Positions 21,128-31,848 of a stretch of DNA of 64,000 bases are shown piece by piece. The translations under genes were made by a program, and so were the position numbers. Below the pieces are notes generated by a model. That model worked only from the letters and a program-made list of their open reading frames with translations, made no database searches and was not told where the DNA came from. The DNA is from Azolla caroliniana (lineage: Eukaryota; Polypodiophyta): positions 1,116,001-1,180,000 of the forward strand of contig JBHGNT010000012.1 in NCBI GenBank assembly GCA_043228905.1, read 5' to 3'. Each line of letters begins with the position of its first letter. The stretch's first letter is position 1.

Positions 21128-21920
21128 GCAGTGACGCGTGCTACAGAGGAGCTGCATGGTGCGTGCCCGAACGTACGCGTGAAGATCGACGACGTCGAGA
21201 TAGATCAACATTTCTTCGTGTAGGAGACTTCCTCGCACTCGGTAATTCTCGGCGAACTGTACATTACTGCAGCACGCATGGAGACGAAAGTACTGAACAA
21301 CGGTTTGGCCTATGCGCGCGTCAAGAGCCAAGATGGTCGGCATTCCGTCCAATTCATGAAAGTGCGACCCAGCCACGAGACCCTTGGCAGCGACAACCGA
21401 GGGGATTTTTATAGAGGGCTATCACAGTGTGGGGCCGCGATAGTCCGGACACTCCAGAAGAACCCCACACATGTATTAGAGGTAAGAAATTTTGGCTCTC
21501 CGAAAACGGAGGTTGTACATTAACTGGCATTAGTAGCCAGAAGAGGAAGCGGGTGGAGAGACGACTTAGGGTGTGTGGAGTCCTCTCCCCCGACGAAGAA
21601 ATTAGTGGCGCCATGGAGGCGGTCTCTTTTGACGACACCTTGGGCGAAATACGAAAGGTGGTCGGTGAGGGCCTTAGCGAAGACCGGACCGTTCCAGTTA
21701 GCTCGATGGGAATGTACGAAGTCATTGCGGACTTCGGGGAGAGGATCGGGTTGGATCGAACGGCCCGCATAGACACGAAGTATAAAACTGTGGACCAGAA
21801 GGTGAGGCCAGTTGCGGCGTCCTTGCCGGAGGGCAACGAGTTATGGATAAAGGGGGTCGCGTCGGACCCAAGTTTACGAGATCCGGCCAGCATCGGACAC
21901 ACGTTCACCGACATAACGCT
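21128..21920 (+). pseudogene. Element F: protease end and start of pol
   Basis: Continues element F after solo LTR K. Protease end: VKIDDVEIDQHFFV, TAG, SSHSVILGE and ARMETKVLNNGLAYAR, matching element A. Then an open frame 21427-21924 (HVLEVRNFGS ... DEEISGAMEAVSFDDTLG ... SIGHTFTDITLR) equivalent to the N-terminal part of element A pol. Cut by element I at ACGG. Confidence 0.83.
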
Positions 21921-21924
21921 ACGG

Positions 21925-22390
21925 TGTCGTGAAAAATTTCAGCCAGAGGCGAAAACCGGGAAACATTGGCTACATCGCCGGGGTGCAGCGTGTGTACGCA
22001 CCCATGTACATTTAATGTGAATTACGAGGGCGCCTTTATGGCGCCGAAGAGTAGTCAAGTCGGGACAGACGGTCCCATGTAAGTCGGGGTTTATCCCACA
22101 TTGTAACGCATCCCTGTCCTTGTTCTATAAAAGGAAGGGAACGCCCTTTGTGAAGGGGTTGCCCATTTTGCATTAGAGGGTATACCGTTAGGTTTAGAGT
22201 TAGTTTCTTCTTCTTCTTCTTCTTCTTCTTCTTCCCCCCCCTTCGTGTTCGCTTAGGGTTTGCTTCAGCTCATCTCCTGCGCAAGACCCCGCTTGGCGCG
22301 ACGAGCCCGTGAGCTCCCTGACCGGCGGCTTGGTAGCTGACGACTACTGTAACCTACCTCGGTCTGGCTCGACGCCGGGAATGTATTATT

Positions 22391-22432
<42 letters not shown>

Positions 22433-22726
22433 TGCGTTTGTCTGTGTATATTCGCGTCTTCGTTGGTGTCGGGTGCTTCCCCTTTCCTGCATTTCTTGTA
22501 CTTAAGGGTGTGAGTCGGGTTGGTGTGTGTGTGTGTGTGTGAGTGTGTGTGCGTGAGTCGGTGTTAAGTGCTCTCTCTCTCTCTCTCTCTCTCTCTTCGG
22601 TTGCTTCTGGTGTGCTTCTGGGATGCCCCGGAAACGGTGAAGCACGACTTCCTACGCTCCATCACTCCCTAGTCCAAGACCCCCGTGGTCCCGCCTTTCT
22701 CCACGCACGCGCGTAACAACGCGACA
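21925..22726 (+). repeat. 5' LTR of element I (802 bp)
   Basis: Starts TGTCGTGAAAAATTTCAG, ends TAACAACGCGACA. TATA-like TCTATAAAAGG near 22124-22134. Downstream it carries four microsatellites in order: (TTC)n 22203-22236, (AT)n 22391-22429, (GT)n about 22521-22552, (CT)n about 22571-22596. Confidence 0.9.
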
Positions 22727-22730
22727 TATT

Positions 22731-22747
22731 TGGTGAACCCGACGTGA
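22731..22747 (+). other. Primer-binding site of element I
   Basis: TGGTGAACCCGACGTGA, four bases after the LTR end, identical to that of element A. Confidence 0.75.
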
Positions 22748-22763
22748 AAGGCGGCAAGGGAGG

Positions 22764-24065
22764 ATGGAGTCGGAAGACGACGACCTTGCGGACATGGTGG
22801 CCGAAGTGGTGTTGGAGTCGGCACGAGTGGTGATGAGGCGAGAAGCAGCGCAACAAGCGGTTGAGCGAGTGGTCGAAAGAGTCGGCCGTTTCAACGGGGA
22901 CAAAGTCCCATCTTACTTGGAAGCCTACAACGCGGAAATGGAGGAGCGTGGCGTAGACGAGGCGTTAAGGCTGCAGTTCTTCTGTCGGGTCGTGGCTGTC
23001 CGGATGCATGCGGAAATAAAGGAGCTCCGTGGGGATCATAGTTCGTGGGAGGCCTTCGAAGAGGCGCTCCTGAAGGCATACGGAGGACGGCGGAAGAACC
23101 GGGGACGGCACGACTTTGACCAATGGGTAGCATCGGCAAAGACCCACCGGGGTGCGGCCAAGGCGTTTCGAGAGTTCGAGCGGCGGCTTGCTCGGCTCCC
23201 GGAGTGGGAACAAGGTTTGGTGGGGGCGGACAAGGTCCTATTGTTCGTCAGGTCGATTGACCGAGCGGAACGGGAGGCCATCGGGATTGAGCACGAAGAC
23301 GATGATGGAGCGAATGGGCTTACAAAGGACCGGTCGAAGGTCGGAAGGGTGTGCCAACGGCTAGACAACGAGGGAGCCGAGAAGGCCAAGAGGAAGGTAC
23401 GCGACGGCGTGCCATCACAACGGGAAGAGGCCGAACGGCAAAGAGAGTCGGCAAGGGTCGGCGTTGGAGCCAGGATTGCGGAGGTGTACGCAGCTCTCGA
23501 GGCGATGCTCGAGGAAGAGGAAAGACGGAGGCCGCAAGCTGAGACTGAGGAGACGGACTTGCCGCACGCGACGGCGGAAGATCGGTACAACGGTACCACG
23601 GGAGAGGGTGTGGAACGAAACGCCCTCTCGACTTGCGGAGATAGAACGGCCAAGGACGAGGCCGAGATACAGATCGCGGAACTGGAACATTGGGACCAAC
23701 GGTTTCGGGCGTGTCAGCCCGAGATCTCGGTCATTGAAGAAGCAAGCCCAGACGGGGCTTGCACGATCGGTAAGAAGACGACCGCCGACCACGAAGAGTC
23801 GGTGGCTACGGACAAGGGCGTAAAATGGACGGGCGATTCTTTGTGTCTTCCCACACTTGCTCCCGAGATGATGGCAGTCGGGCCCGAGTGCCCACGTGAG
23901 TCCCAAGTGGAGGAAGGCGGCGGCGAAAGGCCAAGAATCACCGGCGAGACAATACGGGGAAGGAACGGACGAAAGCCCACGGACCCGATTCCGGAGATCT
24001 TGGCATTCGGGCCCGTATGCCCATGTAAGACCAGGGAGATGGATGGCGGTACCGAGGAGTCCTAA
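22764..24065 (+). CDS. Gag-like protein of element I (433 aa)
   Basis: Starts at ATG 22764 (MESEDDDLADMV), 17 bases after the primer site. The N-terminal half matches the gag of A and F (KVPSYLEAYNAEMEERG, WEAFEEALLKAYGG, FREFERRLARLPEWEQ, DKVLLFVRSIDRAERE). The C-terminal half differs: a charged coiled-coil-like stretch (RIAEVYAALEAMLEEEE) and then repeated PEMMAVGPECP / PEILAFGPVCP motifs. No CX2CX4HX4C knuckle and no protease are present. Probably a particle protein that serves a non-autonomous element. Fully open while neighbours are decayed, which suggests recent insertion or selection. Confidence 0.82.
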   Translation: MESEDDDLADMVAEVVLESARVVMRREAAQQAVERVVERVGRFNGDKVPSYLEAYNAEMEERGVDEALRLQFFCRVVAVRMHAEIKELRGDHSSWEAFEEALLKAYGGRRKNRGRHDFDQWVASAKTHRGAAKAFREFERRLARLPEWEQGLVGADKVLLFVRSIDRAEREAIGIEHEDDDGANGLTKDRSKVGRVCQRLDNEGAEKAKRKVRDGVPSQREEAERQRESARVGVGARIAEVYAALEAMLEEEERRRPQAETEETDLPHATAEDRYNGTTGEGVERNALSTCGDRTAKDEAEIQIAELEHWDQRFRACQPEISVIEEASPDGACTIGKKTTADHEESVATDKGVKWTGDSLCLPTLAPEMMAVGPECPRESQVEEGGGERPRITGETIRGRNGRKPTDPIPEILAFGPVCPCKTREMDGGTEES

Positions 24066-26403
24066 CAGGATGCCAGCGAAGATGGATGGGAAACGGCCTG
24101 TGAAGAGGCCGAGGACGGACGCGACACGAGGAGATCAGCATTCCGATACGGGTGGAGTGTGATCCGGTCGTGGATCGTTCGATCGGGGCCGGATTCGGCA
24201 TGAAAGTGCCGATACGGAAGGGGGTGCGGGACGAGCCGCCCTCTTTTACATGGGGAGAAAGACCGATCGGGCGAAGGTCGAGAGTTGGAAGGAGAATGAA
24301 AGCCGGTCCTATGGAGTTCCTTACATCGATCCGGCTGCCGGCCCGAGTGCCGGCGTGAGTCCTATAAGAGAGATCGGTGGCGACAGGAGAATGAGACTCG
24401 ACAATCCGGAGAAGGACGAACGGACCCGGACGAGAACCGGGCGGAGCGGACTCCCGAATGACCATTCCGGGAGGGAGGAAGAGAGCAGGCCTACGGAGAG
24501 GCCGAGGAGATGGTACACCGGTACCACGGGAGAGGGTGCGTAGTAAACCGCCCTCTCGGCATGCGGAAAAGGACGACCCGGGACAGGGTCGGGCTACGGA
24601 TGGGCGGTCTAAGGAGGATCCTTCACACCGGTTCTAGAGACTTCGGCAGTCGGCAACGCGGTCGATGTAAGACCAAGATACTGACGGTGGCGGCGAGGTG
24701 ACGAAGGCAAGGGCTACGGATGGGCGGTCTAAGGAGGATCCTTCACACCGGTTCTAGAGACTTCGGTAGTCGGCAACGTGGTCGACGTAAGACCAAGATA
24801 CAGATGGTGGCGGCGAGGTGACGAAGGCAAGGGCTACGGATGGGCGGTCTAAGGAGGATCCTTCACACCGGTTCTAGAGACTTCGGCAATCGGCAACGCG
24901 GTCGACGTAAGACCAAGATACTGACGGTGGCGGCAAGGTGACGAAGGCAAGGGCTACGGATGGGCCGTCCCACGAAGATCCTCACACCGATCCTGCTGCC
25001 GGCCCGAGTGCCGGCGTGAGTCCTATAAGAGAGATCGGTGGCGGCAGGAGAACGTGATCGGACGGTAGGAGGCGACGAATGACAAGGATGTATCGGGCCG
25101 GCGAGGCGGCCACGAACCAAATCGAACCTTCCGGCAAGGTCGGTGGGCATAAGGAAGTCCGGTCCTATGGGATCCCCACACTTAACCAGAGACTCCAGAC
25201 CGAGGGAGAAGGAAGGTGGCGTCGGGAAACGGGACCCGGCTACGCGGAAGACACGAGGAGAGTCCGGGAGAGACTCAAACAAAAGGCACCCGAATTTCGG
25301 CAAGCATAGAAACGGAGCCCGGTCCTACGGGACCCTCACACCGATCCGGAGAGCCCGGTTGATCGGCCAACGTGGCAACGTAAGACCGAGGGAGAAGGAA
25401 GGTGGCGGCAGGGAGCGGGACTCGACGACACGAGGTTTCGGAAGGAGCCGGTAGGGGCAAACACGGGGAGGTGTGTCAGGCCGGAAAGGCACACCTGGGA
25501 TAGAACAAGAGTCTCGCAAGTGGCCATCGCTGGGCCGGATCGAAGCATGACTACGGGATGGTGTTCGGCGCGGGCGGGGCCGAACGAAGGAAGCGGAAGA
25601 CGGCACAAGGGAGGTGTCGGGAACGAGGTGACAAGTGCCTAATGGACTACACAAGGTCGGAGTCTGGAGATGGCAAGAGAGGCCGGAGGAGGATCTTCCA
25701 CACTCGCTTCGTAGATCTCGGTAGCTCTGTCGAAGTGGCGAAGACTGACACGGCAAGCTCGGGGTGACAAGCTGGTGGGGGCGAGGGGACGACGGCAAGC
25801 GGAAGACTCAGGACCTATTGCAGTAGGACGAAGACGGGAAGGGCCAAGCGGGCTACTACGGGGTGTTCCTCGGATGCAAAGGACACCAGTATGCGGGGAG
25901 CGGCGATGCACGATCTGGCCGGAAAAGGGGCCGACAAGGCGTGCAATGAACCGGAGTACGATACCGGCAGTGCCAAACAACGGACGAGGGTATGTGGCAC
26001 ACGGAGGTGCCAGAGCGGGAAGGCGAGCGTGGATAAGACCGAAAGGGATCCTCCACACCGTTCCGGAGACCATGGCGGTTCGAGCCGACGCGACGATGTA
26101 AGACCATGGAGAAGGAAGGTGGCGGCGAGAGGACAAGGGCATACGACGGGAGCGGGGCATTCATACGGCCGAACAAGGGTCAGCCGAAGTAAGCGTACTA
26201 CGGAGATCGCGGCAGAGGACCCATCGACGAGTCGAACGAGCCTACGGGGAGGTAAGCGCGAAGGAAGAATCGAGGCCGACGGATCAAACCGGCAGCGAGC
26301 CGGGATGCGGATCACGGAAGACCGGTTTCTCACCGGCCGAAATCTCTCACCCTTCAACCGGACTTGGCACATACCGGTGGATGTGTGGTTAGGTGGGAAC
26401 GGA
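24066..26403 (+). repeat. Repeat-rich non-coding region of element I
   Basis: 2.3 kb with no credible gene. It contains a 120-bp tandem repeat, three full copies starting near 24590, 24710 and 24830 plus a partial fourth at 24950. Looser modules share a core of GTAAGACC followed by GGAGAAGGAAGGTGGCGGC (near 24024, 24666, 24786, 24906, 25379, 26098). The modules resemble the last part of the gag ORF, so they seem to have grown by duplication of its 3' end. The segment ends with GGTTAGGTGGGAACGGA before the 3' LTR. Confidence 0.75.
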
Positions 26404-27088
26404 TGTCGTGAAGAATTTCGGCCAGAGGCGGAAACCGGGAAACATTGGCTACATCGCCGGGGTGCAGCGTGTGTACGCACCCATGTACATTTAATGTGAA
26501 TAACGAGGGTGCCATTATGGCGCCGAAGAGTAGTCAAGTCGGGACAGACGGTCCCATGTAAGTCGGGGTTTATCCCACATTGTAACGCATCCCTGTCCTT
26601 GTTCTATAAAAGGAAGGGAACGCCCTTTGTGAAGGGGTTGCCCATTTTGCATTAGAGGGTATACCGTTAGGTTTAGAGTTAGTTTCTTCTTCTTCTTCTT
26701 CTTCTTCTTCTTCCCCCCCCTTCGTGTTCGCTTAGGGTTTGCCGAAGAGTAGTCAAGTCGGGACAGACGGTCCCATGTAAGTCGGGGTTTATCCCACATT
26801 GTAACGCATCCCTGTCCTTGTTCTATAAAAGGAAGGGAACGCCCTTTGTGAAGGGGTTGCCCATTTTGCATTAGAGGGTATATCGTTAGGTTTAGAGTTA
26901 GTTTCTTCTTCTTCTTCTTCTTCTTCTTCTTCCCCCCCCTTCGTGTTCGCTTAGGGTTTGCTTCAGCTCATCTCCTGCGCAAGACCCCGCTTGGCGCGAC
27001 GAGCCCGTGAGCTCCCCGACCGGCGGCTTGGCAGCTGACAACTACTGTAACCTACCTCGGTCTGGCTCGACGCCGGGAATGTATTCTT

Positions 27089-27124
<36 letters not shown>

Positions 27125-27416
27125 TGCGTCTGTCTGTGTATATTCGCGTCTTCGTTGGTGTCGGGTGCTTCCCCTTTCCTGCATTTCCTGTACTTAAGGG
27201 TGTGAGTCGGGTTGGTGTGTGTGTGTGTGTGTGAGTGTGTGTGCGTGAGTCGGTGTTAAGCGCTCTCTCTCTCTCTCTCTCTCTCTTCGGTTGCTGCCGG
27301 TGTGCTTCTGGGATGCCTCGGAAACGGTGAAGCACGACTTCCTACGCTCCATCACTCCCTAGTCCAAGACCCCCGTGGTCCCGCCTTTCTCCATGCACAC
27401 GCGTAACAACGCGACA
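26404..27416 (+). repeat. 3' LTR of element I with duplicated promoter (1013 bp)
   Basis: Same ends as the 5' LTR, but 26522-26740 is repeated in tandem at 26741-26959 (219-bp period). Each unit contains GTTCTATAAAAGG and a (TTC)n run. The (AT)n tract at 27092-27121 is shorter than in the 5' copy. Followed by ACGG and the continuation of element F. Confidence 0.88.
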
Positions 27417-27420
27417 ACGG

Positions 27421-27783
27421 GAGCTCAAGATCGGTGGTGGTGGTTTTCTACTGCCGGTAGAAGAGGACTGGTTTCCGAGAATGCTTGGGAAGCACGGGAA
27501 GGCTTTCGCATTCTCATTGGAGGAGATCGGGTGCGTAGAACCAAAGGTTGTGGAACCAATGGTGATCTTCAAGGCACCGCATGTGCTGTGGAATCTCAAA
27601 ATGATTCCGGTACCCAGAGCTCACATCCTGAAGCTAATGGAGCTGCTGAAACAGAAGGTGGAGATGGGCATCCTCGAACCGTCGAGTGCCCCATATTTGA
27701 ATCGGTGGTTCACGGTGCCAAAGAAGAACGACACGTTGCGCTTCATACAAGACATGTAACCGGTCAACAAGGTGACCATCCGT
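27421..27783 (+). pseudogene. Element F: start of reverse transcriptase
   Basis: Continues F pol: KIGGGGFLL, MLGKHGKAFAFSLEEIGCVE, SSAPYLNRWFTVPKKNDTLR, then TAA where element A has Q, and PVNKVTIR. Cut by solo LTR L at CCGT. Confidence 0.85.
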
Positions 27784-27972
27784 TGTCGCGTTGTTACGCG
27801 CATGCGTGGAGAAAGGCGGGACCACGGGGGTCTTGGACTAGGGAGTAATGGAGCGTAAGAAGTCGTGCTTCACCGTTTCTGGGGCATCCTAGAAGCACAC
27901 CGGAAGCAACCGAAGGGAGAGAGAGAGAGAGAGAGAGAGAGTGCGCTTAACACCGACTCACGCACACTCACT

Positions 27973-28010
<38 letters not shown>

Positions 28011-28564
28011 CCAACCCGACTCACACCCTTAAGTACAGGAAGTGCAGGAAAGGGGAAAGCACCCGACACCAACGAAGACGCGAATATACACAGACAGACG
28101 CAAATGTATATATGTATATAAAAAGAAGAATACATTCCCGGCTTCGAGTCGTTCCAAGGCAGGTTACAGTAGTCGTCAGCTGCCAAGCCGCCATCGGGGA
28201 GCTCACGGGCTCGTCACGCCGAGCGGGGTCTTGCGCAGGAGATGAGCTGAAGCAAACCCTAAGCGAACACGAAGGAGAAGAAGAAGAAGAAGAAGAAACT
28301 AACTCTAAACCTAACGGTATACCCTCTAATGCAAAATGGGCAACCCCTTCACAAAGGGCGATCCCTTCCTTTTATAGAACAAGGAGAGGGATGCGTTACA
28401 ATGTGGGATAAATCCCGACTTACATGAGATCGTCTGTCCCGACTTGACTACTCTTCGGCGCCTCGATATTCACACTAAATGTACATGGGTGCGTACACAC
28501 GCTGCACCCTGCCGATGTAGCCAATGTTCCCAGTTTCCGCCTCTGGCCGAAATTCTTCATGACA
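27784..28564 (-). mobile_element. Solo LTR L (781 bp), same family as element I
   Basis: Minus strand: starts TGTCATGAAGAATTTCGGCC (28564), ends TAACAACGCGACA (27784). CCGT on both sides (27780-27783, 28565-28568). Removing it restores the F frame (NKVTIR...PTIDEFAEAFAG) at the same length as element A, so the duplication is exactly four bases. Contains (CT)n/(GT)n runs and a TATA box as in element I. No gene. Confidence 0.92.
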
Positions 28565-28568
28565 CCGT

Positions 28569-31110
28569 AACGTAGGAATCGGGCCGACCATAGATGAGTT
28601 CGCGGAGGCCTTCGCTGGAAGCTCGATCTATTCGGTCAATGACTTATACTTGGGGTACGACCAGTTCCAACTAGCCGTAGAGAGCAGGGACATCACGACA
28701 ATGTGAACTCCTCTCGGCTTGGTGCGGATGTGTACCCTACCGCAAGGAGGAATGAATTCGGTGGCGCACATGGTGAACGCAATGAACAAAGTACTGAGGG
28801 ACTGCATCCCGGACATTACTATGCCGTTCCTAGACGATGTACCGATAAAGGGGTGTCCGGTGGAGGATGCAGAAGAAATGGTCGGGCCGGACGGATGCTG
28901 GAGGTTCGTCGTGAACCATATCAATGACTATGATAAGGTGCTGCAGAGGCTCGAGAGTGCGCGACTCACCTTTTCCAGAGAGAAATCAGCGTTCGGGCAG
29001 ACAGAGATCCTGGTAGTCGGACACCTGTGCGGGTCCTATGGCCGGAAACCGTCCTCGGCAAAGGTAGAAGCCATCTCCGTGATGAAGGACGATTGCGGGT
29101 CGGTTACAGAGGTCCGCAGATTCTTGGGTGCGTGCGCGTTCTACCATATTTGGATTCCGCACTACGCACATGTCGCGGAACCGCTCTATGGGCTATTGAA
29201 GAAAGGGCGTAGGTTCGAGTGGAGGACGGAGCACACGGAGTCGGTCTGGAGGCTGAAGGAGGCGCTTGTTGCGCCACCGGCTCTCCGAAAAGCGATTTAC
29301 GGCAAGGAAGTCCCCATCTACGTGACGGTGGACACGAGCCCGATCGGGATCGGGTGGGTGATTAGTCATGAGGACAAGGACGGCGTACGGTTCCCGATCT
29401 GGTTCGGGGCGAAGGTATTGAGCAAGCGGCAACAAGGATACGCCCAAGTTAAGCACAAGCTATGGGGTATCGTTTCGACAGTTAAGGTCGACAAAGACTA
29501 TCTGATTGAGACGGAAGTAATCATTGAGACGGATTGCCTGCCGATTCTCGATATGGTTTCCGGATGCGTGACGCCAGACCTGGCAATGCTCTGGTGGATA
29601 GCGTACGTCAAGTCCCTGAATCCGGAAATACGACACATTTCCAGAAAGGACAATGCCATGGCCGACATGCTTTCGAGAGCGAGGTTCGATGACGAGGACG
29701 ACATGGTTTCGAAGGACGAGGAAGTCAGCGTGGACTTCTTCGAGGCGGCTTACGTAACAAGAAAGGGGAGCACTCCAGCGCTTAACGACTTCGACGAGAG
29801 CAAGGATGAAGGGGAGTGGCTCCGAATCGGCGGGTTCCTAAAGACAATGACACCGGATGCGGCGTGGATGAAGGAGGAGACCAACCGGATTCGGAAGAAA
29901 GCGTACCGATTCTTCGTACGGGACGGGAGCATATGGAAGCACCCGAAGAAGAGAAACGGTATCCCGCTCCGAGTGGTGGCAAAGAAAGAGGAACAGGAAG
30001 AATTGTTGGCGGCATACCATGAGAGTCCCTGGGCCGGACACCGCGGGACGTGGGCCACATTCGAGAGCTGAAGGAGAAGTACTGGTGGCCGGGACTATAC
30101 CGGGACTTGCATCGGTTCGTAACGACTTGCGAAAGCTGTCAGATGCACTCCATAGTCCGACATCGAGACGAGCTTCACCCGACCTACCCTCCAACTGTCC
30201 ACTTCAAGTGGATGGTGGATCTGGTGACGATGCCGATGGGGGTAGGGTAGATGTGATATCTGGTGCTAGCTTGGGAGAACCTGACGAACGAGGTGGAAGA
30301 TCGAGCGTTGCAGAACAAAACGACTGCGGTCGTGTGGCGGTTTCTAATCGAACATGTGGTATGCCAGTACGGGTGCGTCAGTAAGATCATGGCCGACCGC
30401 GAGGAATTGGAAGCGCAAGAGGCGGAAGAGTTGTTTGACCGGCTAGGGGTTAAACTCTCGCTCACCACATTGTACAATCCGGAGGCTAACGGGAAGGTGG
30501 AACGCGGACACGAACCGATCGTCAAAGCGTTAGTACGGGTGTGTGGAGGCCAAGTCGGGAACTGGCCGTGGCTCTTACCCTATGCGATGTGGGTGGACCG
30601 GACTACGCACAGTTCGGTAACGGGGCTCATGCCGGCAGAACTGATGTACACGAAGAAGCCGATCATGCCGGTGGAACAGACGATCTCTTTGTCGGCCACA
30701 GTGGGCTGGAAGGACGAAATGAGCCGGGAAGAGTTGCTGGCGGCGCGGATATGCCAACTTGAGAGGAGGCTGGAGGACGTCGAACGGACGAAGGAGAAGC
30801 TGTGCATGACAAGGGAACAAAACAAAACCCGGTTCGACCGAACGCACGGGCTACGACTAAAGAAGATCAAGGAAGGCGACTGGGTGATGGTTTACAACAG
30901 CAGCCTCAAAAACCAGCACAAGGCGACCCGCAAATTCGCGAGGAGATGGTTCGGGCCCTACGCGGTGAAGAACGCGAACGACAACGGCACATACCATCTT
31001 GCAGAGCTCGACAAGAGACAATTGGTGATGCCGGTAGCCGGGAAGGGGATTAAAGCCGGGGCGGGGGAGCGAGAACGACAACGATCGGTTCGGGGACGGC
31101 GATAGTCCGG
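28569..31110 (+). pseudogene. Element F: RT, RNase H and integrase
   Basis: RT continues with DEFAEAFAG, TGA at about 28704, MVRMCTLPQGGMNSVAHM and catalytic FLDDVPIKG. RNase H has TVDTSPIGIGWVI and ETDCLPIL (28719-30071 mostly open). The integrase frame changes near 30060: HESPWAGHRGTW, then CESCQMHSIVRHRDELHP; TAG at about 30248; core HFKWMVDLVTMP, MADREELE (DRG of element A is DRE here) and NGKVERGH; end ARRWFGPYAVKN. Product ends near 31105. Clearly derived from the same gene as the pol of A. Confidence 0.88.
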
Positions 31111-31198
31111 AGGGCGACGAGTGAACGCGAGCCAGTTTTCTCTAGTATTAGTCCCTCTCCAGCGCATACCGGTAGATGCGCGGTTTAGTGGGGGTGGA

Positions 31199-31836
31199 TG
31201 TCGTGAAGAAAACCGGCCAGAAGCGGAATCGGCGAAGCAGGGCGCATGAACCGGGCCTACACTTTTCAACATCAATTAATACCTTGTACATAACTAGGAG
31301 TAGGACGGTGGGAGCAAAGAGACTAGATGTGACACATTGAATGTCTTGGAAATCGAAGAGTATCTCTGTCCGAAAGGACAAAGAATAAATTGATAGGAAC
31401 GAGGGTGCAACGGCCTATAAAAGGGAAGGAAGAAGGGGATGAAGGTATCATGTGTTGGGGAGCGAGGAGGAAGTGTTGTCGGACGGGGACCGAGCTCTCT
31501 CCTCCATCGTTCGTCATTCTCTGCAGGATTTTGGACTGAGTTGCCTCTGCTTCGTGGACAGCCCGTGTGCTTCCGGCATAGGCTCCACAATGCAGTAGGG
31601 GTTGTGTGCGTGAGTGAGCATCGTGTGTGTGTGTGTGTTCGCCTGAGTTGGGTCCGTTGCCGGCTCGCCGATTGTAATCATTATTGATTTTGTAATTAAG
31701 ACTTTGTTCTCTCTTTCTCCCTTTGTGTTTCTGCAAGCTGCTCTCTCTCTCCCTCTCTCTTCTTTCTCACGCTCCTTGGTTCAAGGCCCCTGCAGTCCCG
31801 CCTCTTTCCACACGCAAAGAGCGTAACAATTCGACA
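31199..31836 (+). repeat. 3' LTR of element F (638 bp)
   Basis: Starts TGTCGTGAAGAAAACC after the purine-rich TTTAGTGGGGGTGGA (31184-31198) and ends AACAATTCGACA. TATA-like CCTATAAAAGGG at about 31411-31422. Similar by eye to 17884-18532, with a 16-bp-scale deletion around CGGCCTGCCTCGA. Followed by ACGT. Confidence 0.87.
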
Positions 31837-31848
31837 ACGTTATTACGC

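Larger units (their letters stand above)
21925..27416 (+). mobile_element. Element I: gag-only LTR retrotransposon
   Basis: LTRs 21925-22726 and 26404-27416; 4-bp duplication ACGG (21921-21924, 27417-27420) confirmed by the F reading frame. Primer site 22731-22747 identical to element A. Internal region: one 433-codon gag-like ORF, then 2.3 kb of repeat-rich DNA with no pol. It must use enzymes from relatives such as A. The gag ORF is fully open, so the element may still be mobilised in trans. Confidence 0.88.
17884..31836 (+). mobile_element. Element F: Ty3-type element split by three insertions
   Basis: LTRs 17884-18532 and 31199-31836. The internal region reads 18533-20396, 21128-21920, 27421-27783 and 28569-31198 once solo LTR K, element I and solo LTR L are removed. 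At each junction the sequence without the insert aligns base for base with element A, which fixes the order and the 4-bp duplications. F's own flanks are GCGT (17880-17883) and ACGT (31837-31840), one transition apart. Frames carry stops and shifts; F is dead and older than its inserts. Confidence 0.88.

Noticed and set aside
26515-26871. 118-codon minus-strand frame with an internal repeat (LPFIEQGQGCVTMWDK twice)
   Set aside because: The repeat is only the duplicated LTR promoter read backwards; no independent support for a gene.
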